Of a DNA stretch of 64,000 nucleotides, positions 1 through 10,087 are shown piece by piece. Within the stretch, counting starts at the first letter, position 1. Every line of letters begins with the position of its first letter. The position numbers and the translations under genes are program-made. The notes below the pieces were generated by a model. The model was not told the origin of the DNA and ran no database searches. It was given only the letters and a program-made list of their open reading frames with translations. Source of the DNA: Sanderia malayensis (lineage: Eukaryota > Cnidaria > Scyphozoa > Semaeostomeae > Pelagiidae). The stretch spans positions 1 to 64,000 of the forward strand of contig RQOL01000923.1 in the NCBI GenBank assembly GCA_013076295.1, read 5' to 3'.

Positions 1-316
1 TATGCCGAGTTAAGTGAGTATATCGGGAACATCAACATTGTCATGATGATAACATTCAAAGCAGTTGCTGGAGATATGTAACCGAACACTAAGAAAGGCA
101 ACAAAAAAAACAGCCACACAAATGCATAGCCAGGTCGTTTTGAAGGAAGAAAGGACAGAAATGTACCTTCAAAACTCCCTGAGAAAAAATTCACGCATTG
201 TGTCAACATGCAGTTTGTCAGATGAATTCTCCTTGACGTACGATTGCATTCTTTTTTTGAAAAAAAAGAATGCAATCGTAAAATATCTATAATAATCTAT
301 AAAATATTCCTCAGAA
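1..316. other. left flank of duplication copy A
   Basis: This stretch has no counterpart upstream of copy B, so the duplication homology starts at about 317. Short ORFs here have no recognisable domain. The only structured element is the hairpin at 239-280, listed separately. Confidence 0.5.
239..280. repeat. perfect hairpin near the copy A breakpoint
   Basis: Arms 239-258 and 261-280 are perfect 20-bp reverse complements separated by 2 bp. The structure sits about 40 bp left of the point where homology to copy B begins, so it may mark the rearrangement junction. Confidence 0.8.
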
Positions 317-318
317 AT

Positions 319-501
319 GGCAAGGATAGTGAAGCGCTCCATTGCTTTCAGGTTGATTCCATGGTTGGCAACCTGAACCACCTTTTCTCTAATACCTCTC
401 GCTGGTCGTTGTCTAGGTTTTATGAGTTCGCTAGAGCTCTAGGTCCCTCTGATATAACCTTTAACAAACTTTCTATGTCTGCCGTTTGCCTTTGCGTGTG
501 A
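319..501 (+). pseudogene. 3' end of the ORF upstream of SNase (copy A fragment)
   Basis: About 60 codons that match the last part of the 34302-35104 exon in copy B, ending in the same TGA at 499-501. The upstream part of the gene is missing because the duplication starts at 317. The reading frame continues past the TGA into the SNase ORF. No known domain is recognised in this part. Confidence 0.6.
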
Positions 502-1074
502 ACTAACTACGAACTTTTATTCGAACTTTTATTTGCTCTCGGTCTTCTTCAACCGTGCGGTAACCTCATCCGTGATGGTTTGTATAAGCTGGTCTGTGTG
601 GAAAAAAAGGTCATTTTCCAAGACGGTGACTCTTTCACATGTTTTGTCCCGGACAGCCAGCAAGAATCAATAAGACAGCCGCCTTCCAGTGAGCATTTTC
701 GGTTTAGGCTAGAAGCTTTAGATGCTCCTGAGCTAGACGACGTAGTCGAGTATAGAGACGCCAGAAATCGTTGTAGCTATCGTAGTTGCCTTGGTTACAA
801 GGCCCTTCGATTAGTTAGACGTCTTCTAGACGAGGCTACCGAGGCTAGAATTTTAGTTAGGCTAGATTCTGCTGGTCTTCCTGTGCGTGGTGCACACGGA
901 CGTATAGTCTGTCGCCTAGAATGCTGTATAGGAGGTGACTGGACCGACGTAGGGCAACGACTGATTACAGAGGGCTTAGTGTTTTTGTACCCGATATTCG
1001 GCTTGCGTGAGGCCTATGTCGAATCAGCACGATATGCCGTCGATCGCAGATCTGGTTTGGTCCTTTATCCTTAA
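502..1074 (+). CDS. staphylococcal-nuclease-like (SNase/TNase) domain ORF, copy A
   Basis: The ORF is open from the codon after the TGA at 499-501 to TAA at 1072-1074; no ATG is needed if it is part of a longer protein. The SNase fold is read from an N-terminal DGDSF (Ca-binding Asp region), then FRLEALDAPE, which matches the family Arg-35/Asp-40/Glu-43 motif spacing, then HGRIVCR for the second catalytic Arg, then an LITEGLVFLYP strand-helix and a YVESARYAV terminal helix. All expected catalytic residues are present, so phosphodiesterase (DNA/RNA hydrolysis) activity is possible. Copy B at 35105-35677 is nearly identical but has lost one Asp of DGDSF and has L-to-P within the Arg-35 motif. 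Partial copies of the C-terminal half occur at 2617, 37213 and 41354. Whether it is a host gene or an element-borne gene is open. Confidence 0.65.
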   Translation, partial: TNYELLFELLFALGLLQPCGNLIRDGLYKLVCVEKKVIFQDGDSFTCFVPDSQQESIRQPPSSEHFRFRLEALDAPELDDVVEYRDARNRCSYRSCLGYKALRLVRRLLDEATEARILVRLDSAGLPVRGAHGRIVCRLECCIGGDWTDVGQRLITEGLVFLYPIFGLREAYVESARYAVDRRSGLVLYP

Positions 1075-1591
1075 CACTGCGGTCCCTTTAACCATTCACA
1101 GTCTTACAGTCTTATTATTCTTAATGTTTTATCTTATCCTTTTGTTGTTGTTGTTGTTGGTGGTAGTATTGTTAGCCGTTTGAAAGTGCTAATGCAACGA
1201 AATTTGACATATTGATTATTTATTTTAAACGAAAGTCAAAGATATATTGGTCAGTTTGATGCAATTTAGACGTGCATCTGACAAGTATAAGTTACTTTAA
1301 TTTCACCTTGAATCGGGCCACCTTTTGCGAAAAATATCGCAACGCTGTCAAGTAACAGTGATGACCCATAATATTTTTCCGAATGGAATTCAATGGATTT
1401 TTGCGAACGTCGTCTGGCCCGAGTAAAGAAGCTGAGAGTCACACTTTGGGTTACGAGCTTGTTTACTGCCTTTATTGCAGGAATAGCGTTTGATGTTAGC
1501 TTTAATCTCATCTTTAAAATCTTTCCCAACATCTCTCTTTACTTCAAAGCAAAAGTGAGCGCCATAATGAACAAAATTCTGCTACATTAAA
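1075..1591. other. non-coding stretch downstream of SNase
   Basis: Contains a short TTG-repeat tract near 1143-1160. Overlapping ORFs on both strands at 1266-1590 are mutually antisense and carry no motif, and the block is repeated in copy B. No gene is supported. Confidence 0.4.
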
Positions 1592-1708
1592 ACCGAAAAC
1601 TTTCGGACTTAAAAATTTCGGACAATATACTTCGGACAAGAAACTTTCGGACGCCTTTTTAAGAATTTCGGACGAAACAATTTTCGGACTAGACACATTT
1701 TCGGACAA
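1592..1708 (+). repeat. TTTCGGAC short tandem-like repeat
   Basis: The octamer TTTCGGAC, or a one-base variant, recurs about seven times at irregular 12-22 bp spacing. The same block is present in copy B at 36199-36310. Function unknown. Confidence 0.75.
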
Positions 1709-2616
1709 AGCTAAAATCGATGAAGGTGGCAAAATTTGTGGACGAATTTTTATAAAAAAAATGTGTGCGGATAGCATGTTAGTTCATAATTGATATGATA
1801 TTCAGTTTAGATCTTCAAAAGAGCCCTCTGGCTCCAGCTCCATGCTAATGCGCCATCGATCCCTGACATTTGAAAGCCTTTTCTCATCATTTCAGGGTTG
1901 TTACGCAAATAGTCGTACAGCCAAGTCAGTCACTGCGCAGGAAGAGGCTTCATCGTAAAAAGCTTTCGTGAAACTTCAATGGAATAGACTTCAATTCCAC
2001 AATTGATATGGGCCCGACACTCTTGGCATACAACTCTTTAAACTTTGATTTTAGAAATTTTTTTGCGGACTATTGACAGTAGGCTCCAGTGACTGAAGAT
2101 GATGTGCTAAATTAGCTGGCACAAACATACTGACACATTAAATGTCTTCAATTAATTGAAATACTGCATCTGTTGCTTGCTCCCTGAACACATCAAAGTT
2201 GGTGGATCGTTGGTGGATCATTCCAAAATCTCAATCTTCTCACTGTTATGTGCAACTGTGAAGCCAATAGCATTCACGGATTTCGGCCAGGCTGATTTTA
2301 ATGGCTGATTTCAATGAGCAAGAGTTTAAGATATTGCCTTTTATTTTTTAGTTGAGATTTTTTAGGACCGGATTAACCACACAGGAGTGGAAGGCCCGTA
2401 TTAGAGCCTACGCTAACGGGAATTTCAATGACCCCCAAGGGGAATAGATGGCACAAGGAGTTGTGCAGGGTAGATGCCTGCCCTCGAAAGACCAAACCAC
2501 AAAGACATTTTTGGCAGGGTGGTGATTGTGTGTGCGGATACCATGCATCGGTATTGTTTATATATTTCTCTATTTTGTTGTTGTTCTACATTTAAATTCA
2601 AGGAGGCAAAGTAACG
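1709..2616. other. non-coding, duplicated in copy B
   Basis: No coding signal. It includes GTTGGTGGATC-type short direct repeats near 2200 and ends where homology to the SNase C-terminal region starts. Confidence 0.35.
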
Positions 2617-2876
2617 TGGGGCAACGACTGATTACAGAGGGCTTAGTGTTTTTGTACCCGATATTCGGCTTGCGTGAGGCCTATGTCGAAGCAGCACGAT
2701 ATGCCGTCGATCGCAGATCTGGTCTGTTCAACCATGCTGTAACCGTGCGTCGGGAATTACTTCCTTGGCACAGGCGGCAGCTCAAGGAAGGTGGGGCCAT
2801 GATTGATAATAGGATTAGGCCAGATGTCTCCGAGGCACGGGGAGATATTCAGCGTAGTTTCCCCGTCCAAACTTGA
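2617..2876 (+). pseudogene. partial SNase C-terminal copy with alternative tail (A)
   Basis: Starts abruptly at the VGQRLITEGL segment of the SNase ORF, runs through the terminal helix, and then instead of the short VLYP ending continues into a basic tail beginning FNHAVTVRRELLPWHRRQ. The same tail occurs at 37213-37429 and 41354-41701, so it may be the ancestral C-terminus or that of a paralogue. The catalytic N-terminal half is absent. Confidence 0.6.
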
Positions 2877-3548
2877 AAAGGATATTTTAGCGTTCGAGCG
2901 GAAGGTATCTGTACGGCCGAGCAGCTTACCTTCGGGGGGGGGCAGGGTCTTTTCTTGTTATCCCACCCGGAGGTTTTCCCACGCAGTGCATTCATTATTC
3001 AACTGAGGGTTAACATGCCAATTGAACACCATCTCATATATGACTCAAAAGAGCTATCAACAATTGAATAGTAGCATTCATTTAGCCTGCCAACAACACT
3101 TGAAATAGATGATATGCGTATTGACGTCACAGTCCATTCGCCGCCATACTGAGTGGTAAAATGAGTGGTAAGATGGCGGCCACGAAGTAGCCTCCAAATA
3201 GGCCCCTTCAAAAATTACATAATAGACAAGGATGCCAAGTCAGATTTGCAAAAAAAATTGTCACTTGACGTCAAAATAGTAGTTTTCTGTAATGAAATCA
3301 GATTTTTATCTGATAGACTTTCTTTCTTAAAAAAGTTTAACCGAAAAACAGCTTTTCGGCCAAGGCTCGCGGCTCTTTAGAAAAAAGTTAGGCTGAAGTA
3401 CACAAATCTTTGTCATTGACAAGAGAGGCTGGTGATGAACAAAAAAGGGCGCGCAAAACAATTTTTGATTTTGCAGCGATATTTTTTCAAAATTGTTAAG
3501 TTTTGTTCTGCTGTTGGTTGCACGAAAAATGGGTTTAAGGATTGACTG
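2877..3548. other. degraded sequence before transposase remnant
   Basis: Duplicated at 37430-38144. A poly-G run lies near 2933 and the rest is low-information AT-rich sequence. Possibly decayed 5' part of the ISL2EU-type element, but no frame is convincing. Confidence 0.3.
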
Positions 3549-3806
3549 TTGCAAGAAAAAAGTACATGCATTCCCATCACAACAAAAAAGCTCTCTAATT
3601 TTCAAGAACTTCTTCTTGCACTAATGCGGTTGCGTCTTGATTTATCAGAGCAATACTTGGCTTATCGTTTTGGAATTCACCAAAGTATCATCTCTTTGTC
3701 AAAATGTCCATCTGCCCTTATTGGCCTGAAAGGGAAGTTCTTCACAAGACCATGCCTACAACATTCAGGGAGCATTTTTCAAAGTGTGCTGTGATCATTG
3801 ATTAAC
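3549..3806 (+). pseudogene. ISL2EU/Harbinger-type transposase, N-terminal helix-turn-helix remnant (A)
   Basis: The translated segment with NFQELLLALMRLRLDLSEQ and LAYRFGIHQS matches the helix-turn-helix preceding DDE_Tnp_4-type endonucleases. An out-of-frame continuation ending CAVIID at about 3800 is the start of the catalytic domain. The middle of the catalytic domain is missing and a deletion after HQS, relative to copy B, removes part of the helix. It is clearly dead. Confidence 0.6.
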
Positions 3807-3824
3807 ATTGCCTAATGCACAAAT

Positions 3825-4025
3825 CTACACTGAACTGAGGACCAAATTTCCAAAGCTCGGACCTCTTGCTCCAAGAGACTCATGCTTGCAAATAATAGCA
3901 TGAAATGCCAATGTATTTCCTGCGTCAACTCTCTCTACCAAATCTCGTAAACAGTTATAAATTGGACCAGTCAAAGCTTTTATTGGTTTTCCTCCGATGT
4001 TTATAACGCTGAACAGGTTGCACAA
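3825..4025 (-). other. unidentified ORF fragment conserved in copies
   Basis: A minus-strand frame of about 66 codons (VINIGGKPIKALTGPIYN and following) stays open in both duplication copies (38418-38648), and a third, stop-containing copy lies at about 40205-40410. It occupies the gap where the ISL2EU transposase catalytic middle should be. I do not recognise the family, and it could be an antisense shadow. Confidence 0.3.
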
Positions 4026-4101
4026 AAATGTTCAATAATTTCGTAATTCTTGCTCTGGCAAGTTAATAGATTGTCCTTAGCTTTGTAGAGTTCTTGTCAT
4101 C

Positions 4102-4323
4102 GTGATATTCCACATGCAAATTCATGTGGAAAGAGTAATTGGACTGCTTCGAAATAAATTTACATCGTTGCAGAGCATCATCCCCATCAAGTTGCTGATG
4201 AGCAAAACTACAGAAGAAGATAGCATTCTTGATGATATCTTGGTTGTATGTTCAGCTCTTCGCAACCTCTGTGAACAGCTGGAACTCTATCATTTTTTGA
4301 AAATTATTTGTATGCCTCATTAG
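4102..4323 (+). pseudogene. ISL2EU/Harbinger-type transposase, C-terminal catalytic remnant (A)
   Basis: The segment IHVERVIGLLRNKF is the characteristic C-terminal block of DDE_Tnp_4-type transposases and holds the last catalytic Glu. It is followed by an ILVVCSALRNLCEQ helix typical of the family end. It is separated from its N-terminal remnant by unrelated sequence. Copy B has the same arrangement at 38725. Confidence 0.65.
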
Positions 4324-5009
4324 AGATGCATAAAGAAAAAATTGTATTCTCATCAACAACTTGAATATCTTTTATATAGCCATAATGAAGAGAAGGATCA
4401 GCATAGTAACCTGGCATGCAATAATAGCTGCATACATGTCAGACATCGAAGATAAACAACAAATTTTCGTCCGCAATCAATGAAATGGATGAAGCAGCAT
4501 TAAAAAGACAAGATCTGTTTGGTTTTAGGGCACACTTATAATAGATATGTGTAAATCTGAAATCCTGAACTTAATTAGGATGTTAAGAGGTGGTCAATTC
4601 AATTTTGTGAGCCATTTAGCCAACAACAAAAACGTCATCGTAACCATGCCAATTAACTTCAAATGAAAATCGAATGATACTCACCATCCAAGCAGCGTGC
4701 TTCTGAAGCAGTGCTGGGGTCACTTTCCCTATTGCGTTGATCCCTCCTATTTCCATTTATCTTCCACATTACCCCAGCTATGGAAATTATAGTCAACACT
4801 AATAAGGTTCCCAACATCTATATAGGTTTAGACCAATTTATATAATGCTCAGGCACAATTGATAAATTCAATATTTACACAATAGGTTGAAGATTTCCAG
4901 CCCTATTTTTTCACAAGTTGGAAACTGCAACCTTGTTGCTTCCTGGGCTTTAGGCAAACCCAAACGCAAGCTCATTTTTTGCCTTTTTGATTTTCTCATT
5001 ACAAGTAAT
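4324..5009. other. non-coding, duplicated at 38950-39640
   Basis: AT-rich sequence with no supported gene. It lies between the transposase remnant and the minus-strand cysteine-rich exon. Confidence 0.35.
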
Positions 5010-5145
5010 GACACCCACCAACCCCTTTGCTATCTATGTCCCTCCTTCGGCAAACCGTATCGTTGGTCCTTGTGCACTTGCTAATGACACCATTTGTGCA
5101 GTTGCTACATGTGTAGCACTTTTTGGTATCGTTTGTGAACTGATT
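5010..5145 (-). pseudogene. TNFR-type cysteine-rich-domain exon (A)
   Basis: On the minus strand an acceptor (tttgattgcag) precedes an exon starting in phase 0, with NDTKKCYTCSNCTNG, then KCTRTNDTVC. The pattern C-x2-C-x2-C, then C, then DTVC is that of a TNF-receptor cysteine-rich repeat; such receptors bind TNF-like ligands at the cell surface. The donor is unclear, and the frame meets a stop at 4999-5001 if not spliced. In copy B the same exon (39640-39770) has lost this acceptor and changed DTVC to NKVC. A matching phase-0 signal-peptide exon exists only in copy B at 40711-40764. Probably remnants of a duplicated receptor gene. Confidence 0.5.
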
Positions 5146-5678
5146 CTGCAATCAAATAAAATACAAGAATACCTCATCAGACTATTATTACCAGAATTTA
5201 AGATCTGACAACAACTTTCTGACAACATAAGCTTGTTTTGCTAAATACCAATAGTGTTGTGGCGTAATCTGTTGCATCTTGTACCGTCTCTTTAGGGTCC
5301 TCGCTTTTCGATTCTGGTATGGCCAATAGTTCATTTTTGTTATCTGTTTTACTTGCTTTTTCGATGTTCATGTTTTTTTAAGATCTATGATGACGTACAG
5401 AAAAGTATGTACATCACACCAGCCTGAGAAGTAATAAGAACAAGAACTAACGTCCCCCGCTTATTAAAATTTTCAATTTCGCGTAAGTGACGCGTATTGA
5501 AAATTCGTATCAGTTTGCCTGGTTTACGCTGATCCTTGAGGAATTACATGATTCTATAAACTCTCTTACCTCTTTCGCTCTGCCCAGAGTTTTTGGTTTT
5601 TCACCAAGCCCAAGGCATAATGCACACAGTATCGAGAATTTTTGTCTACAGAATGGAACCATGTTGATTAGGCTGTAT
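5146..5678. other. non-coding, internally duplicated segment
   Basis: About 5180-5390 recurs at 8600-8825 and 39800-40010. No coding signal on either strand. Confidence 0.4.
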
Positions 5679-6150
5679 TTACCGAGACATTCTCAGTGAG
5701 CTTTTACCTCTTTTCTGCCATGTACCATCAATAGCGACTCTTGTATCAACAATATCTGTTGGATTTGTCATGTTTTCTTTGACTTCACAAGCAGCTTGAC
5801 TCATGCTGTCATTTGCAGCTTCACTATATACTTCATTCAGCCTTTCCACCGTTTTCTGAAAACTAGATATGTTCGCTGGTGGCAGGAGATTGAGTACTTG
5901 TGAGAACATATTGAGTGATTGGTATCCCAACCCAATTTCCTTGATTGCCGCTCTATAATTGATTTCAAATGCATTACGTCCTGGTGTCAACTGTTCTTCA
6001 ATTTCATGATGTATAGAAATGCAATTTCCAGCTGCACTTCAAGCATTTTTTTGTGATTCCTTGGCAAAATCCATACTTTTCATCAATTTCCAAAATAACA
6101 GAGGCATTGCAATCTTTACATTTTCCTACAATTTCAAACACACTTTTTAG
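5679..6150 (-). pseudogene. Mutator-like transposase domain remnant (A)
   Basis: Two minus-strand pieces. The first (about 6150-6004) shows a zinc-binding start, GKCKDCNASVILEID, with a later C-x2-C. The second (5990-5679) shows FEINYRAAIKEIGLGYQ and ends VAIDGTWQKRGKSS, the hallmark around the first catalytic Asp of the invertebrate Mutator-like transposase domain. Sequence stops resembling the family right after this motif, and a stop separates the two pieces, so it is inactive. Copy B (42335-42810) is broken in the same way, so the truncation predates the duplication. Confidence 0.6.
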
Positions 6151-6419
6151 TATGGAATAGCCAATGAATCAGGGTATCTTTTAAGAAAATTTTACTGGTG
6201 GGGAATTTACGCAAAAGGGCACTTTCCTTAATGTAACGCAACTGACGGCAAAAACAAAAGTAAAGGGACGAGTATACATAGTTGGTAAGGTTTTCACTGT
6301 CTTGCACATACTGTTTTGAACAGTTATGATAACTTGTTGATTTGACACAGCATAACCTCGCTGTTGGTAATGATTGTAAGGGCAGAAAAAGCAGTAAAAC
6401 GTCACAAAGTCTCACTTAC

Positions 6420-6556
6420 GTTGTTCTTTTGGTGTTTGTGTTCTTTTTCTGTTGTTGAGTGTACCCGGAGCTTATACAATGTATTGTGGGTACTGTTGCA
6501 TGTCTAGTATGGTACTTGACCAGCCATGCAAACCCGACAGCTTGTACATTTATCTA
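6420..6556 (-). pseudogene. short Cys-rich exon remnant (A)
   Basis: Minus strand KCTSCRVCMAGQVPY (C-x2-C-x2-C) followed by a stop, then a donor-like AAC/GTAAGTGAG at its end. The intact version is at 42111-42240. Possibly a second TNFR-type exon, but the plus strand also carries a donor-like site over the same bases, so strand is uncertain. Confidence 0.35.
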
Positions 6557-6724
6557 CCTCCAGGTCCAGGTAGGTATTGTTTTTACACTCTTCACATACA
6601 GTATTTTCTGTGCCACCGCATGCAAGAGCAATTTCGTGTCCCGGGGGACACATTCTGCATGCGCGGCACACGTGATGGCGAACAGAAAAATATGTGCCGT
6701 TATAGCACCTGTTCAGCGGGTTTT

Positions 6725-6919
6725 TTATGCGTTTAGCTGAATATTTTCAGCTGGGGTGCCTTCAGCGTCCTCGCTGTTACGCGTGCGTCTTCTACGATGG
6801 CACCAAAGCACTATTGTAACAACAAAGACGATGAAGGCAACCGCTCCAACTATTGCTCCAATTATCTTTGCAGTGTCTGCCTGTTGTTTTGGCGTTTGTT
6901 TCCTTTGTCGTTTGCTTGT
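6725..6919 (-). CDS. exon encoding a single transmembrane helix and basic tail
   Basis: A minus-strand acceptor (gaagttgcag) begins a phase-0 frame with a Lys/Gln-rich juxtamembrane stretch, a hydrophobic helix IIGAIVGAVAFIVFVVTIVLW, then HRRRRTR stop-transfer charges and a short acidic tail ending in a stop. It reads as the membrane anchor and cytoplasmic tail of a type I receptor. It abuts, and overlaps in another frame, the Gag-like ORF. It may be the terminal exon of the TNFR-like gene whose remnants flank it, or a real Gag-TM fusion. Copy B has no counterpart. Confidence 0.45.
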   Translation of the reverse strand, partial: TSKRQRKQTPKQQADTAKIIGAIVGAVAFIVFVVTIVLWCHRRRRTRNSEDAEGTPAENIQLNA

Positions 6920-6925
6920 CTGCAA

Positions 6926-8092
6926 CTTCAGTGGCTAGAACCGAGGCTTGATTGTTCTTAGCAGGGCGTTTTCTTGCTCCAAATTTGTTGCTTCTCTCGC
7001 TCTCTGTTGTCATCGCGATGTTGATTTCACGTATCAAAACTTCGTCTGAAACGCGCGACATTTCCAGAAATGGGCGTATACGCGTACGTATTGCGTCATC
7101 GACTAAACCTGTTTCTACGGCATTGATAAAAACATTCTGAACTAAAGTAGTATCATAACGAATTTTTGATTCTTTTTCTTCACTTGCAAGCAAAATATGT
7201 TGCCTGAGTTTTAGAGCTCTCATCAAGAAATTTAGTGCGGTTTCATTAGGCTCCTGTACCACATTGGTTAATTCTTGGTATGCCTCTGTGGCAGACTTTT
7301 CGCAATAGTGACTGCGCAAAATTTGTCGCAATTCTTTCAAACTCAGATTTTTCATGCCCTCCAAATATGATCTTAAATGGAGTTGAGGTGAGATAGCATT
7401 TATCACAGCATCGACGATTTCTTTCTCAGGATAACTTTTTTCTATTGCACTGTCTATTTGTTTATTTAAACTTGTGAAAGACAGGCGGTTTTTCTCGTTT
7501 GAAATTACTCCGTGAATTTTTAGGTCTTTGAAACGAAAAACATTTTCAGCTAAGTTGGAAGTTGGGACCTTTGTTTCAGAAGTATAAACTTCCCTACCTT
7601 TTCTACTCGGTATGAGGGGTGATAAACTGCGAACTGGATCAGACATACGAGAACATGGAGGCTTGGTAAGCTTCTGAATTCGATCCTTAGCTTCTGAAAT
7701 CTTTTCCTCTTGCAACTGCAGCATTTTCAAGAAATCTTCCTGCATAATCGTATACTCCTGCTTCGCTTTCTCCAATTCTTCTGTATCAACTTCACCTTCA
7801 CTCGAGTCCTCATCTTCATCACTAGCCTCTCTCGATACTTCAAGGGTGGAGGTCCGCCTTTGAGAAATACCAACAGCTCATCCAAGGTCTTCATTATAGC
7901 CTGATCCTCCTCTGATTCACCTTGGCCGATCGTTGCGCAAATCCTCTCTAATTCTTCTCGTGTTTTGTTAATGATCTGCCTCTTCGTCCTGCCTGTATCT
8001 TCGATTTTTAACAATGCGGTAGCTTCTTTCAGTTTTCCATCAGTTGCACCGTAGAGTAAGCTTTCGATTGACAACTGTAGCTCCTCGGCCAT
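6926..8092 (-). pseudogene. retrotransposon Gag-like protein gene
   Basis: The minus-strand start at 8092 reads MAEELQLSIESLLYG; the middle has LRSYLEGMKNLSLKELRQIL and ETALNFLMRALKLRQHIL. This capsid-like pattern belongs to a Gag family widespread in corals and fish. A frameshift near 7840, after the PPPLK segment, separates the N-terminal part from the coiled-coil and capsid part. The frame then runs out through the transmembrane exon. No protease or reverse transcriptase follows, so this is an isolated or co-opted Gag. It is absent from copy B, where a coiled-coil exon (43330-43602) occupies the equivalent interval. Confidence 0.55.
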
Positions 8093-9441
8093 CTCTGAGA
8101 GCTCCCCCTTTACATCTTAAGCAAAACTTTTCCAGTCCAGACTGTTCCAAACTTTAAGTCGGTAATATAATAGGCCTGTTGAAGAGTAGCCGTTAAAATA
8201 ACAAACTACCCTCTGCTACCAAAATGTCAGGCCCTTCAGATCTCACAGAGACAAAGACATGAACTTAGGTGTGTTTATGCGGAAGCGTGTCTTCTTTCAT
8301 GTCACATATCTCAAAACATATATTAACCAAGTTTAACATACTATCATGTCGAACGTTTCTAACTAATCATCTCTAAAGTCGATACAAAGGTTGATGTTCC
8401 TCCCACTTGGACGGGGGTAATGAGCAACGGCACATGTGACTACGACAGTCCACTATTACTATTAGATTAAATACAAAAAAACATTGTTACGTAAAAACGT
8501 CATATCTGACACTGGTACACTTGGTGATAACACCATCAGTGCAGTTGGTACACGTGTAGCACTTTTTGGTGTCATTTGTGAACTGATTTTTCAAGCAAAT
8601 AAAATGTAAAAATACCTCATCAGACTATTATTACCAGAATTTAAGATCTGACAACAACTTTCTGACAACATAAGCTTGTTTTGCTAAATACCAATAGTGT
8701 TGTGGCGTAATCTGTTGCATCTTGTACCGTCTCTTTAGGGTCTTCGCTTTTCGATTCTTGTATGGACAATAGTTCATTGTTGTTATTTGTTTTACTTGCT
8801 TTCTCGATGTTCATGTTTTTAAGATCTCTGCGGTTTTTTCTTCGTTACTGGAAAACTTTTATAGAGATGCTTTTTGCAAATAACAACTGATGTTTATAGT
8901 TTACTGTGCTCCTAGACTTAATCAACTGCCAAAAGCATTTGATAAAATAATAGCTTGGACGTTTCTTCGTCAAACCTCCCTAACTCTTTCACTTTTTCAA
9001 AACGTTCTCCTCCAACAACTAGACAAGAAATGAAAAGACAGGAAAATTCAATTTAAGGTCGGTAATTCATCTATTGGGCAAAGTTGAAAGTTCAAAACCA
9101 GATAATTAGCTTGAATCTGAATGAATCTGGCGCATCGTGCACCATCTAAATGGAGTCTTCGCTCTCGGACCTTACATTGTTGATTTAAATAACAAAACAA
9201 CTGTGACACCCACCTGTGTCATCTATATTCCTCTTTCGGCAAACCGTAGTTTAGACAGTTTTACAAAATGCGGTAAGGACATTTTGTGGTCGCTGTTTAG
9301 GTTGCATGGCTTCGCTATACCTTTAGTTTGATCTGACTAATTAGTACACTTTTTTTAATAGCAACTAGACTTTGGTCCAGCCCTTAAAGTTGTTCAAAAT
9401 TTGGATATTTTAGCCCTCAAAGTTGCTTAAAAGTTGCTTAA
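8093..9441. other. non-coding mosaic left of the Kolobok element
   Basis: Contains a duplicate of the 5180-5390 segment (8600-8825), a TNFR-type exon piece (8515-8585) and its detached second half (about 9178-9255, minus strand). The AGTTGCTTAAA motif recurs next to the insertion site. No intact gene. Confidence 0.4.
8515..8585 (-). pseudogene. truncated TNFR-type cysteine-rich exon (A, second)
   Basis: The minus-strand frame NDTKKCYTCTNCTDG followed by ITKCT repeats the cysteine pattern of 5010-5145 but breaks before the DTVC segment, which is found in 43975-44075. Confidence 0.45.
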
Positions 9442-9502
9442 AGGAGACCTGCAACCTAAAACAAGTTGAGCTCTATTGATCAAATCTAATGCGCTGATCA
9501 CA
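9442..9502 (+). repeat. Kolobok left terminal inverted repeat
   Basis: Matches the reverse complement of 14282-14342 over about 60 bp with a few substitutions and a one-base gap; starts AGGAGACCTGCAACC. Confidence 0.9.
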
Positions 9503-10023
9503 ATATCAAGTTATTTTTTTCATGCGAGTAACCGTTTTCGAGTAATTGCCACTAAAGTGGCGTTTTTGTCCGCGGACAGTTTCAGCTCGTTTTGGGTGAT
9601 GACGTAACTGGTGAACAATCTTTTGGCCTAAATGGTGAAAGTCATAGAGAACTTGCGTTTTGTAATAGTTTCCATTATCACAAAAATAATATATTGATAC
9701 AAAAATGAATTGCTATTAATCTGTTTTCCTGTCAAGCCCACTCATTAACATTCATTATTCCAGAATGAATGGTGAATGTGTATTTTTTCTCTTCATGGCC
9801 GACACGAATGGCTGCGTCACCAAATTCCTTCATTGACCTTCACTTGACGCAAATAACAATAAAAAGACAAACTGCAACACTTTATTTGCAGAAATCATAG
9901 ATCCCTAAACCGTTTGAAATTTCATCTCCAGTAATACTCACAATGTTTATTATGGGGTTTTTCACACTCCTATATGAAATGGGCTATTGACGTAAACCTT
10001 TTCCGCTGCCGGTAAAGATGGGA

Positions 10024-10032
10024 GCATATAAA
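10024..10032 (+). promoter_or_regulatory. TATA-like box of the Kolobok transposase
   Basis: CATATAAAA lies about 60 bp upstream of the THAP-exon ATG at 10088 and inside the element, so transcription can start within the transposon. Confidence 0.45.
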
Positions 10033-10087
10033 ATCAACAGCACTTTTTCTTAGCACATATAGTTTTTTGTGTGCTAACGAAGCAAAC

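Noticed and set aside
499..501. Selenocysteine codon as the explanation of the in-frame TGA
   Set aside because: No SECIS element could be identified by eye and no selenoprotein family fits; kept only as one test in the finding.
1266..1590. Overlapping sense/antisense ORFs downstream of SNase
   Set aside because: Mutual shadows, no domain, conserved only because the whole block is duplicated.
6134..6415. Two overlapping minus-strand ORFs near the Mutator-like remnant
   Set aside because: Frames disagree with each other and with the zinc-motif frame next to them; not separate genes.
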